Assembly: GCA_017480225.1 (NCBI GenBank)
Contig: JAFVBB010000006.1
Location: 62,001-126,000 of the forward strand
Source: Bacteroidales bacterium
Lineage (GTDB): Bacteria; Bacteroidota; Bacteroidia; Bacteroidales; P3
Direction of reading: 5' to 3'
DNA: 64,000 nt
Shown here: positions 28,101-38,900 of the stretch, in pieces
Layout of the letters: every line of letters begins with the position of its first letter
Position numbering within the stretch: the stretch's first letter is position 1
Program-made: the position numbers and the translations under genes
Notes under the pieces: generated by a model
The model's database searches: none
What the model was told of the DNA's origin: nothing
What the model saw: the letters and a program-made list of their open reading frames with translations, nothing else

Positions 28101-31100
28101 AGTCGTCGTCGGTGTAGGGCACCTCGGCCGTGGGGCGCAGCTGCGGCGAGAAGGCCGCAGGCTCGGCACCGTCGGCCGCCTTGTAGAGGCGCGTACCCAC
28201 CGAGGCCAGTGAGCCGCCACCATAGACGTTGTGGCGTACCTCGCCGCCCACGATGAAGACGTTGGTGTTGCCGTAGACGTGGCCGGCCGTGTAGCTCATG
28301 ACTCCGGTGTTGCCGATGGGGTTGACGCCTCGGCCGCCGCCGTAGACATTGCCACGGTAGACGGTGCGGGCATCGACGCCCTCGGCGCTGGAGCTGGCCT
28401 CGCCCTCGGCAAGGGCAACCAGTGCGCCCGACTCGTCGTCGCGGTAGGGATAGGTGGCCTCGGAAGTGGTGGAGAGCGGGGCGCCGATGGTGCCGCCGCC
28501 AACAACCACCCTGGTATCGGCCAGCACGTGGCCGTTGGCGCCGCCGCCGAAGACCGAGCCGCGGATGTCGGCCACGCTGTCGGACACCAGGCGGACCACG
28601 GTGCCGTCGGCGAGCGTGGTGCCGCCGTCGGAGTCGGGACGGCAGCCGACGTAGACCGACGTGGTGTTGCAATAGGCCAGGTGAACCACCGACGAGGTGT
28701 GGCTGCCCGCGATGCCTCGGCCAGCGCCATAGATGTGGCCCTCGTTGATGCCGGTGAAGCCAAGCTGGCCTGCGGTCATCACAATCTGGATGTTGCCGTT
28801 GGAAGCGTACTCCTTCTTCTCGGCGGTGGCGGGGTTGAGGCCAAGGTATTCATAAGCCCACTCGTCAGGGCGCAGCTGCTTGGGGAAACCGATGTTTTCG
28901 CCGTCGGCATAATACTCGTAGTTGCCGACCGAAGCCAGCGAGCCACCGCCGTAGACGTGGTGGTAGATGTGGCCGCCCGTGATGTCGACGAAAGCATTGC
29001 CGTAGACACGGCCGGCCGAGGAGGAGTAGAAGTCGCGGTCGGTCTGCTGGCCGCCATGGTCGACACCACGACCGCCGCCATAGACGTTGCCGCGATAGAT
29101 GGTGCGGCCCGTGCCGGTCCAGTTCTCGCGCAGCTCGTCCTGGTCGAGCGAGGCCGCCGCGTCGTACTTCAGCGTGTGGCTGCCGCCGGTGGAGCCGAAG
29201 GGCACCACCTCCTCGGCAGCGAAGCCGGAGTAGGGCTCAAAGCTGGAGGTGCCGGTGGCATAGGGAGTGCCGCTGGCGTGCATGGGTATGCCGCCGATGG
29301 TTCCGCCCTTGATGTTGACGTGCGAGTCGAAGCGGACGTGGCCGTTCTCGCCGCCGCCGAAGACCGAGCCCACGATGAAGGCACCGTCCTCGATGTTGAC
29401 CTCCGACTCCTTGACGAAGGCCATCTCGGCATACTCCGCATTCTCGTCGTGTGTGTAGGCCACGCCGCGGCCGGAGCCGTAGACCGAGCCCTCGTTCTCG
29501 CCGAGGCAGAGGTAGCTGGCGTTGACATACTCGGGGAGGTTGGTGATGCCGTGGCCGGAGGAAGCGGCCTTGGCGTAGAAGTCGTCAGCAGAGGTATAGC
29601 GGTGGTCGCCCTCGCCGTCGGTGTAGACAAGCAGCACGGCGTCGTCGTCGGTGAAGCTCTCAAGGTCTTCGGCCTGCGGCCCAACGCGTCCGCCACGGAC
29701 GGTGACCGTGGCCTTGCCGGTGGGTCGACCCTCGCTCTCGCCGATATGCGGGCGGTAGCGGAAGACGTGAGCCCAATACTCGTCGTCGTCAGTCCAGCCG
29801 AAGCCGGGATTGTCGACCGTGCCCTTGCCGTAGTTCACAAGGTCGTAGGTGCCGACCGAAGCCAGCGAGCCGCCGCCATAGACGGCGTGGCGGATGGAGC
29901 CGCCCTCGACGACGACCTCGGTGTTGCCGTAGACGCGGCCTGCGGTCTGCGACAGGTGGCCTGCGTTGTCGTAGGGGTCGACGCCACGGCCGCCGCCATA
30001 GACATTGCCACGGTAGATGTGCTCGCCCATGCCGCCGTCGGTCTGGCGCTCGGCGATGGTGAGCTTGGCACCGATAGTGCCACCGCTGACGGTGACCTTG
30101 GTGTCGGTGAGCACGTGGCCGTTAGCGCCGCCGCCGAAGACCGAGCCGCGGATGTCGGCGTCGCCGCCAATCTGCACGTCGGTCTCGTTGCAATAGGCCA
30201 GGTGGGTGATCTGCGAAGTGTTGGCACCGGCCATGCCTCGCCCGGCGCCGTAGACCTGACCCTCGTTGTGTCCGGTGATGCCGATCTGGCCGCCGGTGAT
30301 GTGGGTCATGATGAGGCCGGTGGTGTAGTAGTAGATGTCGTCGACTATGTCGTCGTACTTGTCGACCACCGACTGCGCGTCGATGTCGGGGAGCACGTCC
30401 TTGCGTACAACCAGCATCTTCAGTTCGGGCAGATACTCATAGTCGGTCGGCTGGAAGGTTTTTTGAGGCTCGATGTTGTACTGGCGGCGCATCACCTTTG
30501 GCTGCCCCTCGTCGCCGAGGCCGGCAGCCACATCGGCCGCGTCGTAAAAGTCGTAGAAGCCCACCGAGGCCACCGAGCCGCCGCCGAAGACGTTGCGGTA
30601 GATCTTGCCGCCCGAGATGTTGAGCGACACCTTGCCGTAGACGCGTCCTGCCGAGGCGGAGAACTCCTTGTCGATGCCGCCCGACACGTCGTGGTCGACA
30701 CCACGGCCGCCACCGTAGACGTTGCCGCGCATGATGGAGCGACCCACGCCGTGGCTGTCCTCGCGAAGCTCGCTTTCGTCGAGGGAGACGTTGTCGGCGT
30801 CGTGGTGCAGGTGGACTACGATGTCCTTATAAAGGCCCTCGGGGATGGTGTAGGAGCCCGAGAAGGCGCCATGGTCGGCCGAGGTGCAGCCGTGCAGCGG
30901 AACACCGCCCACGATGCCGCCGTCGATGTAGACGTTGGTGTTGCCCTTCACATGGCCGTTCTCACCGCCGCCGAAGAGCGAGCCGACAACATTGGCATTG
31001 CCCTGCAGCACAACGACGGTGCGGCGCGTGAAGGCAGCCTCGCTGTAGTCGACATTGAGCTCGCCGTCGCCGAAAGCCGCGACACCGCGCCCGGAGCCGT

Positions 31101-34100
31101 AGACCATGCCCTCGTTGGCACCAAGGTACTTGAAGCAGGAGTCGTAGTAGACCTGCCGGCGCTCCTCAATGGGAAGGTCTGCGAAACCAGAGTTGCCGTG
31201 AGCCACCATGTAGGCGTCGAAGCTGGCCTGCTCCTCGTCGGAGAGGCTGTTCTCAACCTCCAAGTCGGAGCGCTTGGGGCCGATGACAGCGTCGCCGTCA
31301 ATGATGACGGTGGCGACGCCTGTGTTGCGGTGGTAGAGGTGCTTGAGGTCGGGGTTCTCCTGCGTACCCGCGTTGTAGAACTCATAGGTACCCACCGATG
31401 CCAGCGAACCGCCACCATAGACGGAGTGGCGCACCGTGCCGCCGCTGACGTGCACCTTGGTGTTGCCATAGACGCGGCCAGCGGTCTGACTGATGTGGTG
31501 GCTGTTGCTGATGGGGTCGACACCGCGGCCGCCACCGTAGATGTTGCCGCGATAGATGCGGTGCAGTGGCGCACCAGTGCCGTCGATGCGGCGCTCCTCG
31601 AATGAGAGCTTCGCGCCGACGGTGCCTGCCGTCATGTTGACTATGGCGTTCTCGGTGACGTGGCCGTTGGCGCCGCCGCCGAAGACGCACCCTCGAATGT
31701 CGGCCTCGGTGCCTGCGACATCGTCCTTGCCGATGTTGACGACAGTGTTGTGGCAGAAAGCCATGTGTGTGAATTGGCTGGTGGAGGAGCCCGCGATGCC
31801 TCGGCCGGAGCCGTAGACACGGCCCTCGTTGATGCCGTCGGTGCCAACCACGCCGCCTTTGACGTTGATGGTGACGATGCCTGTGCCGAAGAGAGCGTCG
31901 CCTATACGGTAGTCGCGCGTATCCTCGTAGGTCCAGTTGGTGTCCTGCAGTTGCTGGCCCATGTCGCGCGCGGCTGTGAGCCAATGGTGCCTGCCGTCGA
32001 GGAATTCCTTCACCCTGTCGTACTCGCCCTCGGGCATCGCCGCAGCCGATATGGGGGCGCCGTTGTGGTCGTAGACCTCACCCGACTTGCCGTTGCCCAC
32101 CTTGTAGCCGAGAATCTCGAAGATGTCGCCCTCCTTGATGTCGCCAGCGAACGACGGCAGGGCAGCCTTAACGGCCTCGTCGTCGTCCTTGAGGGCGATG
32201 ATGTGCACGGTGTCGCCCACCGAGGCCAGCGAGCCGCCACCATAGATGTGGTGGTAGACACGACCACCAAGCATGTTGACCGTGGCGTTGCCATAGACAC
32301 GGCCTGCCGTGGCGCTGTTGACCACCTTCTCGTCACCCGCCTTGTGGTCAACCTCATAGGGGATGTGGAAGCCGCCAATGATCACCGAGTCCTCACCGGC
32401 CGAATAGTCGCGGTCGAACTTGTCGGTGACGCGGCTCACACCACGTCCGCCGCCGTAAAGGTTGCCGTAGTAGACCGTCGGGCCCACGCCCGAAGTGTTC
32501 TCCCAGTGGTTGTAGGTGGAGTCAATCCTGTAGTAGTCGGCATCCGACATCTGCTCGGCGCCAGGGGTGTCCTTTGAGCAGATGGCGCCATCCTTGGCAT
32601 AAGGCAGTTCAGCCGGTTTCCACAACGGGGTGCCGATGAAGCCGCCGCGCATGTTGACGGTGGTGTTCTGGCGCACGTGGCCGTTCTCGCCACCACCGAA
32701 CACCGAGCCACGCACCACAGCGCCGTTTTCAATGTTGACCACCGAGTTGTTCGTGAACGACATCTCGGTGAACTGGCTGAGCGGCGAGCCTGCCTGGCCT
32801 CGGCCACTGCCGAACACGCGCCCCTCGTTGCGCCCAGCAAAGCGGCGGAAGTAGTAGCTCACATAGCGGTCGTCAACAGTCTCGTCGTCCCTGCCGCTGA
32901 CGCTCACCTGGCTCACATCAGGCACGTTGGCATGATATGTGCTGTAACCGAAGTCGACATCGACCAGCGGCTTGAAGTAAGCGGTCCTCACCGCATCGAA
33001 GTCGTCCTCGCCGAAGTGGCTCGCCATGTTGTCGGCGGTGAGGGTGTCGAGGCCGATAAATATCTTGCGGTCCGTTGGGGCAAACTCACTGCTGCCGATG
33101 GTGACCGTGGCAGATCCGATGCTGGTGTTGGAGGCCGAGCCCACCGAGGCCAGCGAGCCTCCGCCATAGACGTTGTGCGTCACACGGCCACTGAGCAACG
33201 TCACATAGGTGTTGCCCTCCACGCGGCCTGCAGTGAGGCTGTACTCATCCTCACCGTTTGTCTCGATGCCACGGCCTCCGCCATAGACGTTGCCGAAGTA
33301 GAGCTCGCGCGCGGTGCCGGTGGCAAAGTATTCGGAGAAGTAGTCCGCAGGCACAATGTTGCGTCCCACCACCGGGTAGTCGTCACCACTGCCGATGGTG
33401 ACCTTGGTGTCTCCCACCACATGGCCGTTCTCGCCGCCGCCGAACACCGAGCCGTCGAGGCTGGCGTTGCCGAGCACCTTGACCTCGGTGGAGCCGACGT
33501 ACGTGTAGCGGGCATATTCCTTGCCCACCATGCCCTTGCCTGCGCCGAAGACCATGCCCTCGGTCTCAAGCGCGTTGAGTTGGTCCTCACTGAAGGCTTT
33601 CACCATGGCCACCGTGAGCCTGCGACCCACGTGTGCATTGTCTTTCAGCGTGACGCTGGCCTCGCCACCAGTCACGCCGGTGCGGTCGGCACGCACCTCG
33701 TATGTATCTGAAGACTTGTCCTCAAGCACGTACGTGCCAGTCTCCACGTCGTATTCCATGTTGTACGTGCCATGGCTGCCGGTTGTCATTTTGTAGGTGA
33801 CGCCGTCGTTGTAGTTGCCCAACGAGGTCACACCCAGCGAGGCCACCTCGCCACCGCCATACACGTTGCGCCTCACCAGTGCGTCGCCCTCTATGACCAC
33901 ATCTGCCCTGCCTTCCACGCGGCCGGCAATATCGATAGGTGTCGACTTGGCGTCGGTTCCGACGACATACAGGTTGGCGGCCAGCTCGCTGCTGCCGTAG
34001 CCACCGCCATACACCGAGCCGTAGCAGTACATCGTCGTGCCGCCGCTCTTCACCTCGGTGCCCACCTCGGCCGTGCCGCCGACAGTCACCTTGCTGTTGC

Positions 34101-35964
34101 CTGCCTTCTCCTCGTCAGCACTGTTGTCGGCCACCGAGCCCAACTCGCCGCCGCCATACACATTGCCGCGCACCACGCCGCCGGTGATGTTCACCTCGGT
34201 GTTCTTGGCCAGCGCGAGTCGCGACCACAGGGGGTTGACAATATTCTCGTCAATCAGCGTGAAGCGACCCATCGAGCCGCCAAACACGTTGCCGCCCCTG
34301 GTGTGCGCCAGTGTGCCGTCGGCTGCAAACTCAGTGTAGGGTATCTTGGCCTTCGCGGACTCGTCGGGGCGATAAACAAACTCGGCTGTGTTGCCGATGG
34401 TGCCGCCCTTGACGTTGACAACGATGTAGCCATGGTCTGTGCCGTCCTGCTGCACACCGTAGCCGTCCTCCTCGTCGCCCGGCTGGGTGAAGCGAATGCC
34501 CACCGAAGCCAGTCGTCCGCCGCCATAGACGGAGCCCAGCACCGAGCCGTTGTTGATGTTCACCTCGGTGTTGCCGCCCACGCTGCCGGCCGTCAAGGCG
34601 TCGCCGCTGAAGCCGCGTCCGCCGCCGAAAACGTTGCCGTCGAGGTAGCTGTAGCCAAGAGTGCCTATCGTCACCTTCTCGCCCTCGGCGTTCAGGGTTC
34701 CCACATTCACTGTGGCCTTGTTCAGCACGTGGCCGTCCTCGCCGCCACCGAACACGGAGCCAAAGATGCGGGCGTTGCCGGTGAGGCTCACGGTCGAGTT
34801 CTGGTTGTTGGTCCACTGGTTGAAGAATATTCGCTGGTCGCCCTTGCCTGCGCCGAAGACCGAGCAGGTGACCGGGTGTGCCACAATCTGCTCCAGCGTG
34901 CGCGGCACGCCCACAGTTCCATCGGTAATCGAAATCTCGCAGTCGCCAAGCACGTCAGTCACCTCGCATCCACCATACACGCTCGTGAGGATGTGACCGC
35001 CGCTGACGACCACCTTTGTCTTGCCGCCGACGCGGCCTGCCGTGCGCAGCCACTCTTTGGGCGCGTAGGGCGAGTAGCCGCTGCCGCCGCCGAAGACGTT
35101 GCCGTAGAACGTGTGCCCGTCCGAGCCCTGCGGCCTGCCGTTCTCGGTCGACTCATAATTGCCATCGTCCATCTTGTAGTAGAACACCACCTCGCCGTCA
35201 TATGTCTGCTCGCTGTCGTATTCCACATAGTCGTCGCCGTCCTTCACATAGAGGGCGAACTTGTCGTAAGGCGAGTAGGGAGCCGCGAAAGGCCAGTGCG
35301 GGCACTCCGCAAGGCTCTCCTTCTCAAAGTCCTCGTCCGAGTATATGTCGTCGCCGCCCTGCCCGTCTTCACCGGCCACGCAGCCTATCTGGCCGCCCTT
35401 GATTTCCACATGCGTGTTCTGCAACACGTGCCCGTTCTCACTGCCGCCATAGACCGAGCCTTTCACCAGGCCGCCCTCCACAACTACCTCGGTGCGGCGT
35501 ACATTGTTCAGCTGCGGAATGTCGGCATACTCTGCCAGCGTGGTGTCGCGCACCACGCCCTTGCCGCCGCCAAACACGTGGCCGTAGAACTGGGGCATGG
35601 CGAGCTTGTCCGGGCCCACCGTGCCGCCGCTGATGACGACCGTGGCCTTGCCGCTGCTGTCGCTGCTCACCTCGTTCACCCCGCTGCCCACTGACGCCAT
35701 CTCGCCGCCGCCGTAGACATTCTGATACACGCGCCCGGCGCTCATCTCCACCTTCGAGTCGCCGCTCACCAGGGCGGTCTCCTTGTTGCTCTCCAGTCCG
35801 CGGCCTGCGCCGAATACCGAGCCGTGCACCTTCACCTGTGCCTCGGCGGGCATGGCCATGGCCGTCAGCAGCGCCAATGCCGCCGCGCAGCGGCGCAGGC
35901 TGCGTCCGGCCTTGCCGGTTGCGTTGTTCAGTGACATCCTTTTCATGTAGTTATGGCAGTTCAT
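25144..35964 (-). CDS. Giant modular beta-solenoid secreted protein
   Basis: 3606 aa from the ATG at 35964; ATGs at 35946 and 35937 are possible and all lead to the same signal peptide (CAAALALLTAMAMPAEAQ). The repeat region begins at once (VKVHGSVFGAGRG) and runs to about residue 3450. It holds about 11 modules of roughly 190-400 residues. Each has three boxes: GSVFGGGENGHV with a V-x-V-x-GGxIG strand, RGNVYGGGRGVD, and AGRVYGN...VYGGGSLASVG. The last ~135 residues hold two chitobiase/beta-hexosaminidase C-terminal-like (Fn3-associated) domains, with LFYTTDGSVPDNSSTPYTAP and IRYTTDGSEPTEASALYSEP. No T9SS C-terminal domain is visible at the end (...AVTAYTAE). It starts 10 bp after the 1687-residue gene, so the two form one operon. 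The function is unknown; a surface or matrix fibre is a reasonable inference. Confidence 0.88.
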   Translation of the reverse strand: MNCHNYMKRMSLNNATGKAGRSLRRCAAALALLTAMAMPAEAQVKVHGSVFGAGRGLESNKETALVSGDSKVEMSAGRVYQNVYGGGEMASVGSGVNEVSSDSSGKATVVISGGTVGPDKLAMPQFYGHVFGGGKGVVRDTTLAEYADIPQLNNVRRTEVVVEGGLVKGSVYGGSENGHVLQNTHVEIKGGQIGCVAGEDGQGGDDIYSDEDFEKESLAECPHWPFAAPYSPYDKFALYVKDGDDYVEYDSEQTYDGEVVFYYKMDDGNYESTENGRPQGSDGHTFYGNVFGGGSGYSPYAPKEWLRTAGRVGGKTKVVVSGGHILTSVYGGCEVTDVLGDCEISITDGTVGVPRTLEQIVAHPVTCSVFGAGKGDQRIFFNQWTNNQNSTVSLTGNARIFGSVFGGGEDGHVLNKATVNVGTLNAEGEKVTIGTLGYSYLDGNVFGGGRGFSGDALTAGSVGGNTEVNINNGSVLGSVYGGGRLASVGIRFTQPGDEEDGYGVQQDGTDHGYIVVNVKGGTIGNTAEFVYRPDESAKAKIPYTEFAADGTLAHTRGGNVFGGSMGRFTLIDENIVNPLWSRLALAKNTEVNITGGVVRGNVYGGGELGSVADNSADEEKAGNSKVTVGGTAEVGTEVKSGGTTMYCYGSVYGGGYGSSELAANLYVVGTDAKSTPIDIAGRVEGRADVVIEGDALVRRNVYGGGEVASLGVTSLGNYNDGVTYKMTTGSHGTYNMEYDVETGTYVLEDKSSDTYEVRADRTGVTGGEASVTLKDNAHVGRRLTVAMVKAFSEDQLNALETEGMVFGAGKGMVGKEYARYTYVGSTEVKVLGNASLDGSVFGGGENGHVVGDTKVTIGSGDDYPVVGRNIVPADYFSEYFATGTARELYFGNVYGGGRGIETNGEDEYSLTAGRVEGNTYVTLLSGRVTHNVYGGGSLASVGSASNTSIGSATVTIGSSEFAPTDRKIFIGLDTLTADNMASHFGEDDFDAVRTAYFKPLVDVDFGYSTYHANVPDVSQVSVSGRDDETVDDRYVSYYFRRFAGRNEGRVFGSGRGQAGSPLSQFTEMSFTNNSVVNIENGAVVRGSVFGGGENGHVRQNTTVNMRGGFIGTPLWKPAELPYAKDGAICSKDTPGAEQMSDADYYRIDSTYNHWENTSGVGPTVYYGNLYGGGRGVSRVTDKFDRDYSAGEDSVIIGGFHIPYEVDHKAGDEKVVNSATAGRVYGNATVNMLGGRVYHHIYGGGSLASVGDTVHIIALKDDDEAVKAALPSFAGDIKEGDIFEILGYKVGNGKSGEVYDHNGAPISAAAMPEGEYDRVKEFLDGRHHWLTAARDMGQQLQDTNWTYEDTRDYRIGDALFGTGIVTINVKGGVVGTDGINEGRVYGSGRGIAGSSTSQFTHMAFCHNTVVNIGKDDVAGTEADIRGCVFGGGANGHVTENAIVNMTAGTVGAKLSFEERRIDGTGAPLHRIYRGNIYGGGRGVDPISNSHHISQTAGRVYGNTKVHVSGGTVRHSVYGGGSLASVGTYEFYNAGTQENPDLKHLYHRNTGVATVIIDGDAVIGPKRSDLEVENSLSDEEQASFDAYMVAHGNSGFADLPIEERRQVYYDSCFKYLGANEGMVYGSGRGVAAFGDGELNVDYSEAAFTRRTVVVLQGNANVVGSLFGGGENGHVKGNTNVYIDGGIVGGVPLHGCTSADHGAFSGSYTIPEGLYKDIVVHLHHDADNVSLDESELREDSHGVGRSIMRGNVYGGGRGVDHDVSGGIDKEFSASAGRVYGKVSLNISGGKIYRNVFGGGSVASVGFYDFYDAADVAAGLGDEGQPKVMRRQYNIEPQKTFQPTDYEYLPELKMLVVRKDVLPDIDAQSVVDKYDDIVDDIYYYTTGLIMTHITGGQIGITGHNEGQVYGAGRGMAGANTSQITHLAYCNETDVQIGGDADIRGSVFGGGANGHVLTDTKVTVSGGTIGAKLTIAERQTDGGMGEHIYRGNVYGGGRGVDPYDNAGHLSQTAGRVYGNTEVVVEGGSIRHAVYGGGSLASVGTYDLVNYGKGTVDNPGFGWTDDDEYWAHVFRYRPHIGESEGRPTGKATVTVRGGRVGPQAEDLESFTDDDAVLLVYTDGEGDHRYTSADDFYAKAASSGHGITNLPEYVNASYLCLGENEGSVYGSGRGVAYTHDENAEYAEMAFVKESEVNIEDGAFIVGSVFGGGENGHVRFDSHVNIKGGTIGGIPMHASGTPYATGTSSFEPYSGFAAEEVVPFGSTGGSHTLKYDAAASLDQDELRENWTGTGRTIYRGNVYGGGRGVDHGGQQTDRDFYSSSAGRVYGNAFVDITGGHIYHHVYGGGSLASVGNYEYYADGENIGFPKQLRPDEWAYEYLGLNPATAEKKEYASNGNIQIVMTAGQLGFTGINEGHIYGAGRGIAGSHTSSVVHLAYCNTTSVYVGCRPDSDGGTTLADGTVVRLVSDSVADIRGSVFGGGANGHVLADTRVVVGGGTIGAPLSTTSEATYPYRDDESGALVALAEGEASSSAEGVDARTVYRGNVYGGGRGVNPIGNTGVMSYTAGHVYGNTNVFIVGGEVRHNVYGGGSLASVGTRLYKAADGAEPAAFSPQLRPTAEVPYTDDDYFDVEGVYADNNTGRATVVVSGGKVGATGYNEGRVFGAGRGVAGDEFDSRTYLRETSVTVEGTAAIHGSVFGGGENGHVQENATVTILGGTVGTALPASPTADVLARMAYVGNVYGAGRGVDRVGEHIPYHAGYVRGNTEVNILGGTVYHNVYGGGSMAMVGDYGLDGSSDDWRGWDDYVAGREDQAFEEHGGLATVNIKSDVGVADYVTAHSYGGNVYGSSRGRANTFSPSHTFEDNPLDDYSDMAYVVRTEVNIDAEGHTVHGSVYGGGENGHVDFGGTTVNILNGTVRGNVFGGGRGSASSPSAGIVDGNTQVNIGTEEQTAGNTVVINGMVFAGNDANSSPLGTMRVDVWHTAHTAENAYPATEIEAMGETPTADQLRTLNSPERFALKAVYGGGNQASVLTGDAQTDAGDYYDATFDSPATPASSQYKYTSQRVRRSDYMSSYAHSEAWPVAPVRKSVVYVHGCQENTIEYVYGGGRAANTKENEVIIEGGHISQAYAGGNGSSVEVPGNPGANVENIFVGDGTEGMGNATVTVKGGLVHQTFGGSNSKGIVRGISTVGFDKSEECPLFVEEVYGGGNEAEGEGEIIVTVPCGTTGLTDVYGCSRQAPFRGNVVLNILGGVMDRAFGGAMNADIDGNVEVNVYGGTIGQLFGGNNVGGNISGQITVNIDYTDENTCPDGKRLDYVYGGGNEAAYTPTYSSLLSPRVNVINGYQQPGGDWSTVDVAVFGGGLGGGAVVTANPYVVVGADREHSMDGTALDSPVADLPVRVGNASRKGAGELEGNVFGGGNRAEVHGNTAVVVRGAKTKVYNNVYGGGNSARVDGNTDVQVGSFGLAVQPTVTLDADGKVVLASLSDGAKLFYTTDGSVPDNSSTPYTAPFDAADGTVVRAVAYHEQSRFYSPVAEAGRAAAPVAASGDDGKVAVSSLTPGAQIRYTTDGSEPTEASALYSEPVSLPAGATLRAVAVRAGFEKSAVTAYTAE

Positions 35965-35974
35965 GTTGTTTTGT

Positions 35975-38900
35975 TTACTCTGTTATCTCTACAAATGTGT
36001 TGCCGCCCACGCTGGCCTTGTTGCCGCCGCCGTAGACGTTGCCCCTCACCTCGCCGTTGTCGCTGAGCACCACACGGCTGTCTATCTCCACGCGGCTTTC
36101 ATTGCCAGCGCCGAAGACGCTGCCCTTCACCAGCGTGTTGCCGTCGATGGCGATGGAGGTGGATCCGCTCACCGCGCCCAGGCCGAGCAGCGACAGGGTG
36201 GTGTAGCAGTACCATTTGCCGTCGGCCTCGAACACCGGGTTGTTCTGATTGACACCGGCAGGGGCATCCTCGTGTATCCAAGTGAAGTACACGTCTTTGC
36301 CGTCGACGTCGGTGAGGTAGTCCAGCACGCCGTTGTGGCAGACACCCGACCTGTCGCGGGTTGGATAGGTGACACTCCGGCGGTCGTGCACGCGGAACGA
36401 GGGTATGGCGGCCGAGAAGCCCCCGCCGTAGGCCGAGCCCTCTACGACACTGTTGCTCACCACCGACACCACGTCGCCGCTCACATTGCCCAGGTTGCCA
36501 CCGCCATAGTAGTCGCCCAGCACCAGGCAGCTGTCAAGCGTGTTGCTCACGCTGCCGGTCACCGTGGTGCCGAAGTCGGCAAACACATTGAACGTGCGCG
36601 CCACAGCGTCAGTACCTAATCCATTGGACTGGTTGAACACCTCGAACTCAAACTCGCAATGGTAACCTCTGCCCGACTCGTAGTTCACTCCCTCTCCAAA
36701 ATTGTTGACCGGTTTGAATTCACCAAACTTGTAGGTATCGCCGTTCCAGTCACTTGGACCCGGCATGTCAGACGGTGTCTGGTCAGTTATGTTCACACGC
36801 AGCAGGTTGGTGCCGCCGTTGCCGCCGCCATAGTATTCGCCGAAGGTGCTTCCCACCGCCGTGGTGGTCACCTTTTTGCCTGCGGCCATGCTGCCCACCT
36901 TGGGGCCTCCGCAGTATTTGCCCACCAGGCTGTGGTCAATGCTCACCGTGATGTCGCCGAGCACCGGCAGGGTGGAGTTGATGCCGCCGCCGTAAAACTC
37001 GTCGATGATGGCATGGTCTATCTGGAACGTGACGCTGCCGCGCACGCTCTCCATGCCCGCCCCTGTCAAGGTGCCGAAGTGCCCTCCGTTGATGAAGCAG
37101 TGGGGGTTGTCATCGTTAGCACGGCTTGCGTTGATGTCGTCGCGCCAAATGCCGGAAAGGTAGAACTCCGGATAGTCACCGCCCAGCACACTGATGGCAC
37201 AGTGGCGCACAGCGCATCTCTTGTTATTGCCCGAATGGGTGCCCGGAGTGAACCGTTTCATCCACACATTGCCGCCAAGCACAATGTTGCGGGTGTTGGA
37301 GAGTTTGCCATAGTTGCTTCCTGAAGCCACAATCTGCTCGAAATGGCCTCCATTCAATATCAACGCCTGCTGGTGGTTGACGCTCACATTGTCGTTGGTC
37401 GACATGTACTCGAACTGCGTGGTGTGCATGAACGAGGTCTCCGTGATCTCGAAATGGCCTTGCGGCACAAAGATGCCTATGGCGTAGGCGTATGAGTCGT
37501 GGCGGATGGCCGTGCCGAGTTCCACCACAGGCAGGAAGTCGAACCTCACAGGCAGAATGCCCGGGCGTTGCACATTGCCGCGCCACTGCAGCTCCCACAC
37601 GAAGTCGGGCTCATTGTCGAGGTCGAGGTCGGCACTCATGAAGGTCACGTGGCGCTCTTTGTATGCCAGGCTTATGTTGCTGCCGGCTCTCACCTGGAAG
37701 TTGCCGAGCAGCACGATGGCGCAGTCGTAGACGGTCAGTTTGCTGTTGGAGGGCACCGCCTGCACAACCGTGGCCAGGTCGTCGTACACGTGCATACCGT
37801 TGAATGTATCGTCCATGACGCCAGCCGGCGTGAAGCCATAGCCATAATAGCTGGTGGAGGTTGGAGGTTTGGTGACACTCACGCGGTCCACATAGTGACC
37901 ATTGCCGTGCAGGTAGAGGGCCTTGCCCCAGTAGGCCTCTATCGTGATGGCCTGCACCCCTTCGGGCACATAGTAGTAGCCTCCCTGGGCAAAGACGCGC
38001 CCGCAGGTGTCGTAGAGGTCCTTGCCGGTGCAGTGGCGGTCGGCATAGTTGTAGCCGTTCTCCCAGTTGGCCACGAATGAGTGCGTGCCGTGCTTGTCGA
38101 CAGCGGTTATCTTCCACCCCGTGACCACGCTGTCGGTGTAGTTCATGCCGTAGCGCTCATGGTGGTCGGCTGTGGCCGGGTTGCCGAACACCTCGTTGTA
38201 GTAGGGCAGCTGCACCTTGCAGTAGCCATAGTCGTGGTGGGTGGTGTCCATGTCGGTGGCCGGCAGGTTCAGCGTGACGGCCCCGGCGCCACGGTTGTGC
38301 GTGCCGGGCTTCACGGTCACCTCAATCCAGCCAAGCCGCTTGCCGCGGTAGCCTGCCGCCTGGCCGCGGTCGACCCACTGCGCCTGCCCGGCGTCCCACA
38401 CGCGGGCGGTGTCGGCGTTGATGACCGAGGGGTAGCGCCCCCAGCGCTTCAGCACCGGGTAGGGGGCTATGCTCTCGTCGAGCACCCACTTCCACACCAG
38501 CGCGGTGTCGGCGGCGGTCTGGTCGCCCACCTCGTGGCCCGTGATCCAGAAGGCGCAGAGGCGGCGGTTGCTGTTGAGAATGCTGCGATGGTATTCGAAG
38601 CGCGTCAGGTACTGCTCCTCGGCAGGCCACTGGAGGCGGTAGTTGTCCACGCTGGTGTAGCTGTCGTCGAAGAGGGCCTCGTCGCGGAAGTAGCAGTAGT
38701 TGTTCATCGACTTCTCACCGCCATTGGCGATGGTGTTTCCGCCGAACACTGGCGAGTAATTGGCCTGTGGCAGCGAGCCGTAGTCAAGCTCGCCGTAGAA
38801 CATGCAGTTCATCACCATGGTTGACTGGTTGTCCTGCGTAGAGGCGACGCTGTTGTAGCCCACGAGGCCGGCCAGCCAGGTGCCTCCGCCCACGGTGGCG

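Noticed and set aside
25601-36110. Simple-sequence repeat of GCCGCC and GTAGAC on the plus strand
   Set aside because: It is the complement of codons for VYGGG turns in the giant genes, not an independent microsatellite.
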